From Spirosomataceae bacterium (GTDB lineage: Bacteria > Bacteroidota > Bacteroidia > Cytophagales > Spirosomataceae), in assembly GCA_025455785.1 (NCBI GenBank), contig JALOLV010000001.1:1-32471 (forward strand): a stretch of 32,471 nt of DNA. The letters run 5' to 3'. Below are positions 17,628-28,382 of this stretch, piece after piece. The notes below the pieces were generated by a model, which did no database searches, had not been told where the DNA came from, and worked only from the letters and a program-made list of their open reading frames with translations. How positions within the stretch are numbered: position 1 is the stretch's first letter; every line of letters starts with the position of its first letter. The position numbers were made by a program, and so were the translations under genes.

Positions 17628-18860
17628 CTACTCTACCACCACTTGCCCATTCATCAGCATTGGTAAAAGCCAATCTCGTAAGCTGGAAAGTTGTTGGTTT
17701 TCTTTTTGTTTTTTATGAATAAGTTGGTAAAAATTGCTCAATTGGGTCGAAATTGCTATCAATAAAGTATCCTCTTTTGGTAATGCTATTTTTAGGTTTA
17801 AAATATCATCTACATTAATTGATGGATAAGATGAAACACTTGTATCTGCAATTGTTTGTAAGAAATCTACTGTTATCCTATTGGATAAAAAACAGTAGAT
17901 AAAATCATTCAAAACTGTATTTTTTTTATGACTGATAACTGCAAAACCCGTTGAAACAATCATATTCTCAACAGGTTCTTTTATTATTCCATAATGCTCT
18001 TGATTGGGTCTTACAGTTGAGTAAATGATGTCATTTTTTTTGACTATTCTTTTTGCTCTACTTGGTAGATTATTTTTTAAATCATCAATCAGTATCACAT
18101 TATCTATCTGATTTTTTGTAATATTACTTGTATCCAAGTAGTTTACATAAGAAAAATTACTTGATGAGTTCAATTGGTATTGATTTGCGTTACACATAGA
18201 CTTCAATTCTCCAACTTCCCACCCCTCAGGAATTTCTCTTTTCAATTCTTCATTCCAAACCATTGCACCACCAGAAGTTTTGTAGGGTTTGCCTTCGACA
18301 TCTGGGAAATCAAACTGCACAAACCAATAATCATACAGTGTTTTTGCCATGGCTTCCAGCTCGGCATTGATGCGGTTGTTGAGTTCTATTTTAGCATCTA
18401 AGGCGGAAAGGACATTGGCGATTTTTTGTTGGGTAGATAGTTCAAAATCAGGTATTAAAAAATCTAAAATTTGGTTTTTATCTCCACGTGGCATTTTCGT
18501 TCCTTTTGAGCCACGCATCATGTGGTCAAAGAAATCATCTCTAAAAAGGGTGTAATAAATGTACTTTGGGTAGTATTCTTTATTTACACTTAAAGTCAGT
18601 ACATCTGCCGAGCATCCTCCATCTCTATCAGCAAACCATATTTTTTTAAGATATGGGCGTATATTTCCAATAAGTATATTTTCAATTTTAAAAGCGGGTA
18701 TTGTTCCACTTTGGGGTGGAAGGTTAGATGCTAATGTAATTCCTTCTTTATTTTGGAGAAGGTTATCAGTTGTTATAAAATTTTCGAGACTTACATTTTC
18801 TATTTTAACTCTCTTATCAGAATAATTTGCGACTTTACTCAACTTCACTAACTTCCTCAT
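17628..18860 (-). CDS. hsdS: Type I restriction enzyme specificity subunit
   Basis: Two TRD-like halves with conserved LSALDAKIELNNRINAELEAMAKTLYDYWFVQFDFP and C-terminal QQLSSLRDWLLPMLMNGQV. Confidence 0.95.
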   Translation of the reverse strand: MRKLVKLSKVANYSDKRVKIENVSLENFITTDNLLQNKEGITLASNLPPQSGTIPAFKIENILIGNIRPYLKKIWFADRDGGCSADVLTLSVNKEYYPKYIYYTLFRDDFFDHMMRGSKGTKMPRGDKNQILDFLIPDFELSTQQKIANVLSALDAKIELNNRINAELEAMAKTLYDYWFVQFDFPDVEGKPYKTSGGAMVWNEELKREIPEGWEVGELKSMCNANQYQLNSSSNFSYVNYLDTSNITKNQIDNVILIDDLKNNLPSRAKRIVKKNDIIYSTVRPNQEHYGIIKEPVENMIVSTGFAVISHKKNTVLNDFIYCFLSNRITVDFLQTIADTSVSSYPSINVDDILNLKIALPKEDTLLIAISTQLSNFYQLIHKKQKENQQLSSLRDWLLPMLMNGQVVVE

Positions 18861-18949
18861 TTTCTATTGTTATTGATGGGTTGTTTTTAGTATTTTTTCT
18901 TGAAAAGTTTTTATTGTTCTTATTGCACAAACTCAGCTACCGAATTCGT

Positions 18950-20047
18950 TTAGTTTTTCATTTCATCCTCAATAAATCTCAGAAGTGTCTGTTTATCAGG
19001 CAATTGTAGCATATACTTCGAGATAAACAGTTCGTTTTCAAGCCCAGCGGTGGCATATTCTACGAGGGCATCGTCTTTGTCGGCACACAAAATCAGTCCT
19101 ACGGGTGGGTTATCGCCTTCGGTCATTTCGTTTTTTCGGTAGTAGTTGAGATACAGCACCATTTGCCCCGAATCGGCATGGTCAAATTTACCCACTTTCA
19201 AATCAATCAATACGTGGCATTTCAGAATACGGTGATAAAACACCAAATCTATTCGGTAATGCGTATTGCCAAAGGTGATTCTCTTCTGTCGAGCTTCAAA
19301 ACAAAAGCCCCTGCCCATTTCGGTCAAGAAAGTCTGCAAGTGGTCAATGATGGCGGTTTCGAGGTCGGTTTCGCTGTATTCTGTTTTTTCTTCTAAACCC
19401 AAAAACTCCAGAAAATACGGGTTTTTTATTAAATCTTGCGGGTTGGGAGCTTGTGTCTCTTTTATCTTTTGAATTACCGTCGCTTTGTCGGTCGAAAGCC
19501 CAGTTCGTTCAAACAGCAGGGTATCAATCGCACGGGCCAATTCTCTCACTTTCCAAGCATTTTTGATGGTTTCTACCTCATAAAACCTCCTTTTGAGGTC
19601 GGATTCGAGCCGAAGGAGTTCGATAAAGTGCGAAAACGATAAGGTATTAATGAGGGTCTCGGCAGGGAGCAACAGATGCTCATAGGAATCATTAGGAGGC
19701 GTCATTAGATTTTGTTTCAATTGGTCAGACGCTGTCTGACCAATTGAAACAAACAAAGCTCTCTTGAAGATAACCTCTCCTAAAACCAGATAATTCTGGT
19801 AAAATTGCCTGAATAACTTTAGGTTGGTCAATGACATCCCAGCAATATGTTTAAGTCTCTTACTGAGTTCGGTAAGAGTTTTATTACCATAGATTGCTTT
19901 TTCTTCGCCTTCTTGTTCAAATTCGACAATATAAAAGCCAATCAGCCAATTTCTGACTGTTTGGAGGGTGTTTACCTGCTTAACCGCCTGTGTCGAGGTT
20001 TGCTGATGAGTAATCTCTATACTTTGTATGAGTTCTTCAAATTTCAA
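18950..20047 (-). CDS. YhcG/DUF1016-family PD-(D/E)XK nuclease-like protein
   Basis: QTVRNWLIGFYIVEFEQEG....YGNKTLTELSKRL; RIDLVFYHRILKCHVLIDLKVGKFDHADSGQMVLYLNYY. Confidence 0.85.
   Translation of the reverse strand: MKFEELIQSIEITHQQTSTQAVKQVNTLQTVRNWLIGFYIVEFEQEGEEKAIYGNKTLTELSKRLKHIAGMSLTNLKLFRQFYQNYLVLGEVIFKRALFVSIGQTASDQLKQNLMTPPNDSYEHLLLPAETLINTLSFSHFIELLRLESDLKRRFYEVETIKNAWKVRELARAIDTLLFERTGLSTDKATVIQKIKETQAPNPQDLIKNPYFLEFLGLEEKTEYSETDLETAIIDHLQTFLTEMGRGFCFEARQKRITFGNTHYRIDLVFYHRILKCHVLIDLKVGKFDHADSGQMVLYLNYYRKNEMTEGDNPPVGLILCADKDDALVEYATAGLENELFISKYMLQLPDKQTLLRFIEDEMKN
19711..19753. repeat. Perfect 20-bp inverted repeat with 3-nt spacer inside the DUF1016 gene: TTTGTTTCAATTGGTCAGAC-GCT-GTCTGACCAATTGAAACAAA
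   Basis: Direct reading of both arms. Confidence 0.95.
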
Positions 20048-21668
20048 ATCGTAGCCCCTCCAAAGCCTTTTCTATTTGGGTTTCTAAAGCTCTTGATTCG
20101 GCAAACATATTGCCCAAATTTGCCTTAAAACGTTCCATTTTAGCCTTAAATTCTTCGGGAGAAATATCAATGTGTTCGATTTTTACATCAAAATACTGCC
20201 CCGCACTAAATGAATAATTCTTTTCGGCGATTTGTTCGTAGCTCAACACCACCGAGAAATCTTCAACCGCTTTATGCTGATTAAACGTATCAATGATTTG
20301 CTGCTCTTCTTCTTCGGTCAATACCGTTTTTTGGTTTTTGCCTTCTTTTACAATTTTTCCGAGTTTCGAGGCATCCATCAATACAATATCGCCCTTTTTG
20401 TTGCCACAATCAAGAAATAAAATCGAAACATTGGTACCTGTCGTAGCAAAAATATTGCTCGGCATACTCACTACCCCACGTAGCATTTTATTATTTACCA
20501 ATCGCTCCCGAATCTTACGCTCAATACTACTTTGGGCAGTTATAAAACCCGTAGGAACAACGATTGCCGCTTTACCAGATTTTTCTTTGAGTGAAAACAT
20601 AATATGCTGAATAAATAGCGGATAAATCGCCATTTTGTCTTTATCCTTGTTGGGGACATTGGCTACCCCAGCAAAAAAGCGAGCATTATTATTTTCGGCA
20701 ACGAGGTCTGAATGGTATTCGCTAAAATCGAGCTTAAACGGAGGGTTCGACACGATATAGTCAAACTTCATCAGCTCTTCTCCTTCTTTGTGATAAGGCG
20801 AAAGAATGGTATTACCCTGAATAATATTGGGTATTGAGTGAACGAGGTTATTCAGAATCAGGTTTAGCCGCAACATAGCCGATGATTTCTGCGAAATATC
20901 CTGTGAGTAAATCGTACAGCGGTCTTCGCCAATAGCATGAGCCAAATTCATTAAAAGTGTACCCGAACCAGCCGAAGGGTCATAGCAGGTCACATTCTGC
21001 ACAGGAGCATCAACCAAGCAAGCCGCCATGATTTTGGCTACAGCGTGAGGGGTATAATATTCGGCGTATTTGCCGCCACCATCTTTGTTATAATCTTTGA
21101 TTAGGTACTCAAAGATTGTAGAGAAAAAGTCGAATTTTTGACTAAAAATATTCTCAAAACTAAAATTTACCAACTGATTCACTATCGCTTTGCAAAAATT
21201 ATCACGCTGCGAAGGGTCAGCTACAAATTGGCTGAGTTCATCAAAAAGTGTAATTTTTGAGCCTGTACCCGTTTTTACCGAAAAAATCTCGTTATTGAAA
21301 ATCCCAATATCACGCAGGGTATCATCAAATATTTTAGCAAACTCTTCACTGTTTTGTTTATCGAACAGATACGATAAAAAATGCTCACGCTTTAGCTTCG
21401 CACTATCGGGGCTTAGTTGCATCAGCAACATCTCGTAGTCTTGGTCGGTATATTTTTTTATTTCGGCTTCCCAATTATCCGATTTTTGTAAGTTTGGGTC
21501 TATCTGCTTTACTTCATAGCCAAACTTATCATTCATGAATTTGTAGAGAAAAACTTGGGTAATTATCTTAAATTCGTTGCCATCATTGCCCAATCCGTAA
21601 GAAGTACATACACTTTTGAGGTTATCAATTAATAATTTGGTTTTTGTTGTAAAATCTTGTATCTGCAT
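20037..21668 (-). CDS. hsdM: Type I restriction-modification methyltransferase subunit
   Basis: DPSAGSGTLL and DYIVSNPPF motifs; HsdM N-terminal helical region. Confidence 0.95.
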   Translation of the reverse strand: MQIQDFTTKTKLLIDNLKSVCTSYGLGNDGNEFKIITQVFLYKFMNDKFGYEVKQIDPNLQKSDNWEAEIKKYTDQDYEMLLMQLSPDSAKLKREHFLSYLFDKQNSEEFAKIFDDTLRDIGIFNNEIFSVKTGTGSKITLFDELSQFVADPSQRDNFCKAIVNQLVNFSFENIFSQKFDFFSTIFEYLIKDYNKDGGGKYAEYYTPHAVAKIMAACLVDAPVQNVTCYDPSAGSGTLLMNLAHAIGEDRCTIYSQDISQKSSAMLRLNLILNNLVHSIPNIIQGNTILSPYHKEGEELMKFDYIVSNPPFKLDFSEYHSDLVAENNNARFFAGVANVPNKDKDKMAIYPLFIQHIMFSLKEKSGKAAIVVPTGFITAQSSIERKIRERLVNNKMLRGVVSMPSNIFATTGTNVSILFLDCGNKKGDIVLMDASKLGKIVKEGKNQKTVLTEEEEQQIIDTFNQHKAVEDFSVVLSYEQIAEKNYSFSAGQYFDVKIEHIDISPEEFKAKMERFKANLGNMFAESRALETQIEKALEGLRFEI

Positions 21669-21672
21669 TATT

Positions 21673-22083
21673 TTAAGGGTATAAACCTAATTCGGCTAAT
21701 TGTTTTCTAAAAATTAGGCGTTCGATATCATTAAATCTAAAAATTTGCTCGGTGGCTTTACCGATGGGTGTTTTACCTAAAATCATCGAATTTGACACCA
21801 TAAAGTGGTCGTTCCAATTATCTCTTCGAGGGTTAAAGAAGCGGGTAATTTCGTCAGATTCACCAACGAAGGTGGCAATGTCAGAGCCTTTAGCAAAGTT
21901 ACACTCGGGGCAACAATAGGCTAAGTTTTCTTGGTTATCGTTGCCGCCATGTTTCACGCTACGGATGTGTTCGATATGGAACGAATAAAACGAGAGTCTA
22001 TCCGCTAAAAGGCAGTATTCGCATTTAAAGTTAGCTCTTTTGGCAACTAATTTTTTAAGAGAATTACTGATATTTCGACTCAT
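21673..22083 (-). CDS. HNH endonuclease
   Basis: CEYCLLADRLSFYSFHIEHIRSVKHGGNDNQENLAYCCPECNFAKG. Confidence 0.9.
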   Translation of the reverse strand: MSRNISNSLKKLVAKRANFKCEYCLLADRLSFYSFHIEHIRSVKHGGNDNQENLAYCCPECNFAKGSDIATFVGESDEITRFFNPRRDNWNDHFMVSNSMILGKTPIGKATEQIFRFNDIERLIFRKQLAELGLYP

Positions 22084-22322
22084 TTAGCAGTCATTTTAAT
22101 TGCCCGAGCTTTGGCAAGTCCAATGATTCGGTTGATAATGAGGTAGTGTTCTAACTCGTTCTTTTCTTCGGCAGATAACATATTTGCTTTTTGTTTTTCA
22201 AAAAGTGTATCTACTCTTTTTTGGCTATTTTCAGAAGGTTTAAAACCAATAACTTTTTTAGGATTCATCTGTGCGATAAATTCCGATATTTCATCATATA
22301 TTGATACTTCTTGAAGTGTCAT
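22080..22322 (-). CDS. Small protein translationally coupled to the HNH gene (antitoxin-like partner)
   Basis: 4-bp overlap with HNH ORF; LFEKQKANMLSAEEKNELEHYLIINRIIGLAKARA. Confidence 0.65.
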   Translation of the reverse strand: MTLQEVSIYDEISEFIAQMNPKKVIGFKPSENSQKRVDTLFEKQKANMLSAEEKNELEHYLIINRIIGLAKARAIKMTAK

Positions 22323-22364
22323 TGCTAAGGTTTATTTTATTGATTAAAATTAATCATTTGAACG

Positions 22365-25300
22365 CTAAACAAAATGATTTTGCCCCAAAAATTCGTTTAA
22401 ATATTCTTTTACTACACAAGCATTGATGTACTTGGCAGAATCGGGTGCTAATTTAACATTTGTTTTCTGAAAACCCTTTATGACCAATTGCAACATATTT
22501 TGCTCAAAGTAGGGTTCATTATTCAATAATCTTTGATTGATTAATATTTTATCATCAGCTTGATGCTTAATATCAGTTAAAATCTGGTGTATCTCTGATT
22601 CACGCTGGTTGATATTTCCTTTTTCAACAATTCGTTTATGAACACGAGCAAATTTTACGTCGTTTTCATATTTGGCTTTTAGTAAATTATTCTTTCGATT
22701 TAATTCGGTTACCTTATCATAAATTAGTCGTAAGGCTCCAATATTTGCTTTCATTTCGTCTTGCGACACTTCATCGAGATTTTTCTTACTAAACAACCGT
22801 TTTAGTTCATCATAAAGAGATACAAATTCGGGGTCTCGCTGGTCGAAATTACTGCCGAGAGCTTCACGGGTTTTACGTAATGTGTCTTTTAGTTGGTCTG
22901 CTAAAACTAATTCGCTTTCGGAACGTTTCCGAAATTGGAAAAGTACATTTTCGAGAGCTACGTTCAGTAAGTTTGTAGTTTCAGGGCTATTTATGACCGA
23001 ATCTCTATCGTTCAGTAATTGTAGGCGGTCGCTGGCGACTCTGAATAAATCGTTGAATTTTCGGAAATCAGTCTTTTCTAAGAGGTCAAAATGCCCTAAA
23101 TGTCGAATTACATTGTATAATTCACGTAGAGTATTGAGTGCCTTTTTGATTTCGAGTACTTTCTTACGGTCTTCGATTTCGGTGATTTGTCGAGAGAAAT
23201 TTTCGGCATTCAGTAAATCAAAGTGAAATAGTTGCTCTTTGATGTCCCTTATTTCAGTATCAATTTCTTCTTTCGATTTAAAAAGATTTGAATAACTCTC
23301 CATCTCATCACCCAATTCTTGCTGCAATTCATCAAAATATGCCTTATTAGTTATATCAAATTCTTTACTTATATCCGCAAAATCGACTACATAACCGTAC
23401 TGAAAATTTTTATACGGGCGATTAACCCTCGTAAGTGTTTGTAGTAAATTATGGTCTCTTATGACTCGTCCTAAATAGAGTTTCTTCAGGCGTTTGGCAT
23501 CAAAACCCGTGAGCAGCATATTAAAAACAAATAAAATATCTATCTTTCCGTTTTTAAAATCTTCTACCTCTTGTTTACGGTCACTTTTTGAGCCACTATC
23601 ATGCAAAATAAGAGCTGATGTAAGCGGGGTCGTATTAGTAAGAGTAGTTACCGCATACTTGGCGTTAAATATCTCATGAAGCTTTCTTGCTTGTTCCGAA
23701 CTATCACAGACTACCATCGCCCCAATGGTTTTATCACCAAATTTGATTCTACTTTCAGAAAAATTCAGAATGATATAGTCGAGCATTGGCTCAACGAATC
23801 GCTCATGGGCATAGATATATTTTTTATCGGCTTTACCCTTCAATATCTCGATTTCTTTCATTGCTTGTACCAACTGAATCTTGTAAGTTGTTTCGATGTC
23901 TTCACGAATCAACTTTAAGGTGTAGCCATCAGCAATCGAAGAGTTGTAGTAATATTTATGAAAATAGTTACCAAAAGTAGCTTTTGAGCTTCTATCATCA
24001 GTAATTAAAGGTGTACCAGTAAGACCAATCAAAATAGCGTGTTTATCTGAATTGGTCAAGTTAGCTAAAAAACTACCTTTAGGGTCATAACTGCGGTGTA
24101 CTTCATCCAAAAAATAAACTCTCTGGATATTGATATTGTAGTCAGTTGTTTTCAGTATAGTGGTTTCTTCCTTAAACTTTTGAATATTTACTACTGTTAT
24201 TTCTCTCTGTCCTGTTTTATTGTGAATAGCTGTTTGTGTTCTAAAATCAGCAATCAGTTCTTCTTTAGAATTTACGGTATGAACAATTAATCCACGACTT
24301 TTAAACTCTCCGCTTGCTTGAGTAAGAAGGTCGAGTCTATCAACGATAAAATAAAATTTAGGTACAATGCCCTTTTGCTGATAATAATCGGTTAAGAAGT
24401 GTGTATTATAGAAAGCAAGAGCAGTTTTGCCACTACCTTGGGTGTGCCAAACAATACCTTTTCTGATACCTTTCTCCAGTTCGGTTTCAATTGCTTTGGT
24501 AGCGAAAAGTTGCGGGTAACGCATGATATGTTTTTCAAGCCCATGCTCCTCTCTAACGTATGCAATACCAAACTTCAGAAGAAATTGTAGTCTTTCTTTA
24601 GAGAATAGTGAGGTTATTGTTCGATTGGTAGATGTATTTGTTTCTTTGTTTGTAATAAATTCTGGCGAATGTTTAAGAGTAATCAAGTTATTATCTTTTA
24701 AGACAAAGTTTTCAATTGCTTCGTCTTCGGGGACTAGCAGTGTATTAAGGTCTAATTTCTGTTCTTCCCTAAAACAATTGAAAACCGTATCTTTAAATGA
24801 AGTCGTGGCATAGAAGGCTCCTTGAATTGGTACAATAGATTCTGTATCGTACTCCATGTTATTTGAAAACATCAATAATTGTGAGATATTGATAAATTTT
24901 CTAAACTTTTTATTTCTAAATCTTTCGTTGATTCTATTCTTCTCAGCTAAAATACCTTCTTTATTATTAGGCTTTTTCACCTCAATAAAAACCAACGGCA
25001 TACCATTTATTAGTAGTGTTATATCAGGCCGAAATTCATCTTCACCATTCTTATAAGTCAGCTCTGTAACAACATTGAATGAATTATTATTAAAGTCTCT
25101 AAAATCAATTAATTTAATTCCAGAAGTAGATGTAAGTAGCCTATAAAATTCTTCGCCCAAATCTTCATTGTCTAATATCAATGATATTTTTTCGAGCAAT
25201 CGCTTAATGTCCTTAGTTTCAACTTCAGGGTTTATATTAGCTATACTTTCTATGAAAATATCAGTAAAAATATTAGTGCTTTCATCTCTATTTGTATTTT

Positions 25301-25382
25301 ATAGTGAGAGATATTGGTATCCTAATCTGCATAAATGGAGAATTGCAGGAATTTTTACACGGGTGTTTTCATTGTGAGCCAT
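22365..25382 (-). pseudogene. hsdR: Type I restriction subunit HsdR interrupted by an in-frame TAA at codon 28 (25299-25301); remaining 944-aa ORF 22365-25199 begins only at an internal TTG
   Basis: ATG at 25382: MAHNENTRVKIPAILHLCRLGYQYLSL*NTNRDESTNIFTDIFIESIANINPEVETKDIKRLLEKISLILDNED...; nuclease motif DITLLINGMPLVFIEVKKPNN and helicase motifs HTQGSGKT, DEVHRS, LTGTP downstream. Confidence 0.8.
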
Positions 25383-25751
25383 TTAGTCGTATGTGTTAGG
25401 TTGATTCGTTTTAGCAAAAATAGAATATTTATAGGACTATAAAGTATAAATTTTATAAAGTTATTGCTTACCCTCAGTTTATATGTGTTTAATAATTATA
25501 TCACAAAAAGCTGAAAGTAATATTTAGCTATGAATCTATCTGTAAACTGCCGCCCCGCCCCCCCCTCTTTTATATTATAAAACTTGATTTTTCCTCCTTA
25601 TTTTTTTGATTGATTTCGTGGAAAACCTGTGTACAATTCCTAAAAGAAATAAAAAAAAGTATAGCATCAATAATTTGAGTTATTTATCAATATTATATTT
25701 GATTGATTTAGGGTGGGTGTAAATAATTGATAATAAGTATTTTATGAGTTG

Positions 25752-26338
25752 AAAAAGGAGGTTTGGAATAGGTAAAACGGAGATTTGGAATAATTTAAGA
25801 GGTTTTAAAAAAGAGATTTGGAATAAATAAAACGGAGATTTGGAATAATTTGGGAGGCTACAAAACGGAGTTTAATTTTGTTTTCTCCGTTTTTGTTGAT
25901 AAATTGCTTTTGCATTACAATTCTAACAAAAATACTAAAAAATTACTGTATTAACTATTGTATAATCTTGACAAAAACGGAGGTTTGGAATGTATGTGCA
26001 AAAATACTGGTTTTTGGGGGGCTTTCGGTTGTGATTCGGTTCTATTTCAGCTCAATTTCGAGTAAAAAGCTCAACTATTAAAACTGAAAACGGAGGTTTA
26101 GAATAAATAATTTTCAAAATAGTAATTAAAAAAACAAATTTATTTTATTCGCTATTAATATATTTATTATATGTATAGCGTTGCAATTTAAAGATTTACC
26201 TTTAAAAACGGAGGTTTGGAATAAGTAATTGAAAAATACTGACTTTTTGGGGTTTTCGGTTGTAATTCGGCTGTCTTTCGTTTCTATTTCGTGTGAAAGA
26301 CGCAAAAGTAAAACCGCAAAACGGAGATTTAGAATAGA
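25752..26338. repeat. Origin iterons: about nine copies of AAAACGGAG(G/A)TTTGGAATA (some degenerate)
   Basis: Copies near 25752, 25774, 25806, 25828, 25862 (partial), 25972, 26086, 26204, 26318, immediately upstream of rep. Confidence 0.9.
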
Positions 26339-26374
26339 TATACGTAGTATGTTTTACAATAAATATGTTTTGAT

Positions 26375-27361
26375 ATGAGTGATTTGAATCAAAGTGTAAT
26401 TAGTTTTAGCAGAAAATCTGATAATTACCAACCTAACCCAATAACAGAAAGCCGACAAGAATTTAGTGAAATCGAGAAAAAAATTGTTGTTTATGTTATT
26501 AATCAGTTAGGACAAGTTGCTAAAGATTGGAAAGGGCAAAATATTAGCTTCCCGATTCCTTTTACCGAGCTAACAGGTACTAATCATGCCAAAATAAAGA
26601 AAACGGCAGAGTCTATCATAACTAAGAGGATAACATTACTTGATAAGGTGTCTTCATCTGATAATGAAACTTACTATCATCTAATAATCCCGTTTACTGA
26701 GGTTTTATTGAGAAAAATCAATGGGAAGGACTACCTACAAGTTGTGATGAATAGTTCCGTTGTCCCTTTTTTTATTGAGCTGGGCAAGCATTTTACAAAA
26801 TACAGTTTAGATATAATGCTTTCGCTTGGTTCAATATATGCTCAACGTATGTACGAAATTATTATGTTACATGTAGGACGCAAACAACGTAAGTTTAATT
26901 ACACCGTTGAGAAATTAAAATTTATGTTTAACTGCCCCGAGAGTTATACTTACAATGAGGTTAGAAGATGGGCTTTAGACGTAGCACAAAAAGAACTAAG
27001 AGAGAAAGCCAATATTATTTTTACATACGAGCCTTCTAAGAAAGAAGGAAAAAGAATAGTTGAGTTACAGTTTTATGTAAAAACAGAATTAGAGATTTCG
27101 CTCGAAGCAATTGCAAATGAAGCAGAGCAATTTGAAAGAGGAACCCCTATACAACAAAGAGATTGTATTATGAGGCTCCTGAATAATTACTCATTCACGA
27201 GAGAGCAACAAACGATAATAATGGGGGATAAAGAAAAATGGGCAATTTTTTTAAAGATTGATAGTGAAATTTATAATGGAGTTAGAAAAGATATAGATAA
27301 CCCAACTGCTTATATTGCTAAAAGCCTTGGCTTTAATGTCAGTGCTAAGAAGAAAAGATAA
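26375..27361 (+). CDS. Plasmid replication initiator, Rep_3 superfamily
   Basis: Winged-helix Rep pattern: ...ITKRITLLDK...YSLDIMLSLGSIYAQRMYEIIMLHVGRKQRKFNYTVEKLKFMFNCPESYTYNEVRRWALDVAQKELREKANIIFTYEP; adjacent to iterons. Confidence 0.92.
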   Translation: MSDLNQSVISFSRKSDNYQPNPITESRQEFSEIEKKIVVYVINQLGQVAKDWKGQNISFPIPFTELTGTNHAKIKKTAESIITKRITLLDKVSSSDNETYYHLIIPFTEVLLRKINGKDYLQVVMNSSVVPFFIELGKHFTKYSLDIMLSLGSIYAQRMYEIIMLHVGRKQRKFNYTVEKLKFMFNCPESYTYNEVRRWALDVAQKELREKANIIFTYEPSKKEGKRIVELQFYVKTELEISLEAIANEAEQFERGTPIQQRDCIMRLLNNYSFTREQQTIIMGDKEKWAIFLKIDSEIYNGVRKDIDNPTAYIAKSLGFNVSAKKKR

Positions 27362-27423
27362 AAAATGAGTTTTTAAAACTTGTTTTAGATAAAATTTGTA
27401 CATTTGGAGAAATTTAAGAATTT

Positions 27424-28368
27424 ATGATTTCAGCAGAAAAAATTATAAAATTTCTCCGACAAAAACCAGCTTTAAACCTTTCTCAAATTGAAAAGGAATC
27501 GGGCTTACCATCCAGAACACTGCATAAAGCATTTAGTGGCTCGTTAAAACTGAATGAAAAACACTGCCAGTTGATAGAACCAGTTTTACGAAATTACGGA
27601 TATGCAGACGAGCTTTTTTCAAAAGCCAAAATTATATCAATCGTCAACCACAAGGGGGGAGTCGGTAAAACCACTACTACTATAAATCTTGGTAAAGCAT
27701 TAGTAATTTCAGGTTTTAGAGTCTTATTGGTTGATTTTGATTCACAAGGAAATACTTCACAGTGTTGTGGCGTACACCAAGTAGATGTTCAAGTGATTGA
27801 TGCTTTACTTGAAAAAGTAGATTTGCCAATTATACCACTCGATGAGAATTTATTTCTTGCTCCGTCAAATATTAAAATGGCTTATCGAGAACTTGAATTG
27901 ATAAATTCGATAGGGAACGAAAAACGACTTAAAAATAGACTTCAAAAAATATCAGAAGAGTTTGATTTTATCATCATTGATTGTCCTCCAGCCCTAAATA
28001 TTTTTACAACTAATGCGTTAGTTGCATCTGATTTGTGTATAATCCCTCTACAGCCAGAAGCATCAGCTCTTTATGGGGTAGATAGCTTATTCAACCGTAT
28101 TTACGAGGTAAGAGAGGAATCTAACCCTTCATTAATTGTAAAAGGAATTCTTTTTACGATGGTAACAGAAAATACCTTGGTACATAAACAGATGATTGAT
28201 TATGTAAAGAAAGAATATAAACATATACCAATTTTTAATGTATTGATTGAACGTGCTACAATTATTCAACAATCGCAGGTAGCTCAAAAAGATATTTTTA
28301 CATATTCACCAAAGTCGCCTGTTGCACTACAATATGCTGAATTGGCAAAAGAGTTTTTCATAATCTAA
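27424..28368 (+). CDS. parA: ParA-type partition ATPase with N-terminal HTH
   Basis: IISIVNHKGGVGKTTTTINLGKAL, VLLVDFDSQGNTSQ, FIIIDCPPALNIFT. Confidence 0.95.
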   Translation: MISAEKIIKFLRQKPALNLSQIEKESGLPSRTLHKAFSGSLKLNEKHCQLIEPVLRNYGYADELFSKAKIISIVNHKGGVGKTTTTINLGKALVISGFRVLLVDFDSQGNTSQCCGVHQVDVQVIDALLEKVDLPIIPLDENLFLAPSNIKMAYRELELINSIGNEKRLKNRLQKISEEFDFIIIDCPPALNIFTTNALVASDLCIIPLQPEASALYGVDSLFNRIYEVREESNPSLIVKGILFTMVTENTLVHKQMIDYVKKEYKHIPIFNVLIERATIIQQSQVAQKDIFTYSPKSPVALQYAELAKEFFII

Positions 28369-28382
28369 TTTAACTTGATAAG

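Noticed and set aside
20232-25377. Plus-strand ORFs opposite hsdM and hsdR
   Set aside because: Shadow ORFs of well-supported minus-strand genes.
25616-25640. DnaA box near the origin (GTGGAAAACCTGTG)
   Set aside because: Only an approximate match to TTATCCACA on the reverse strand; too weak to annotate.
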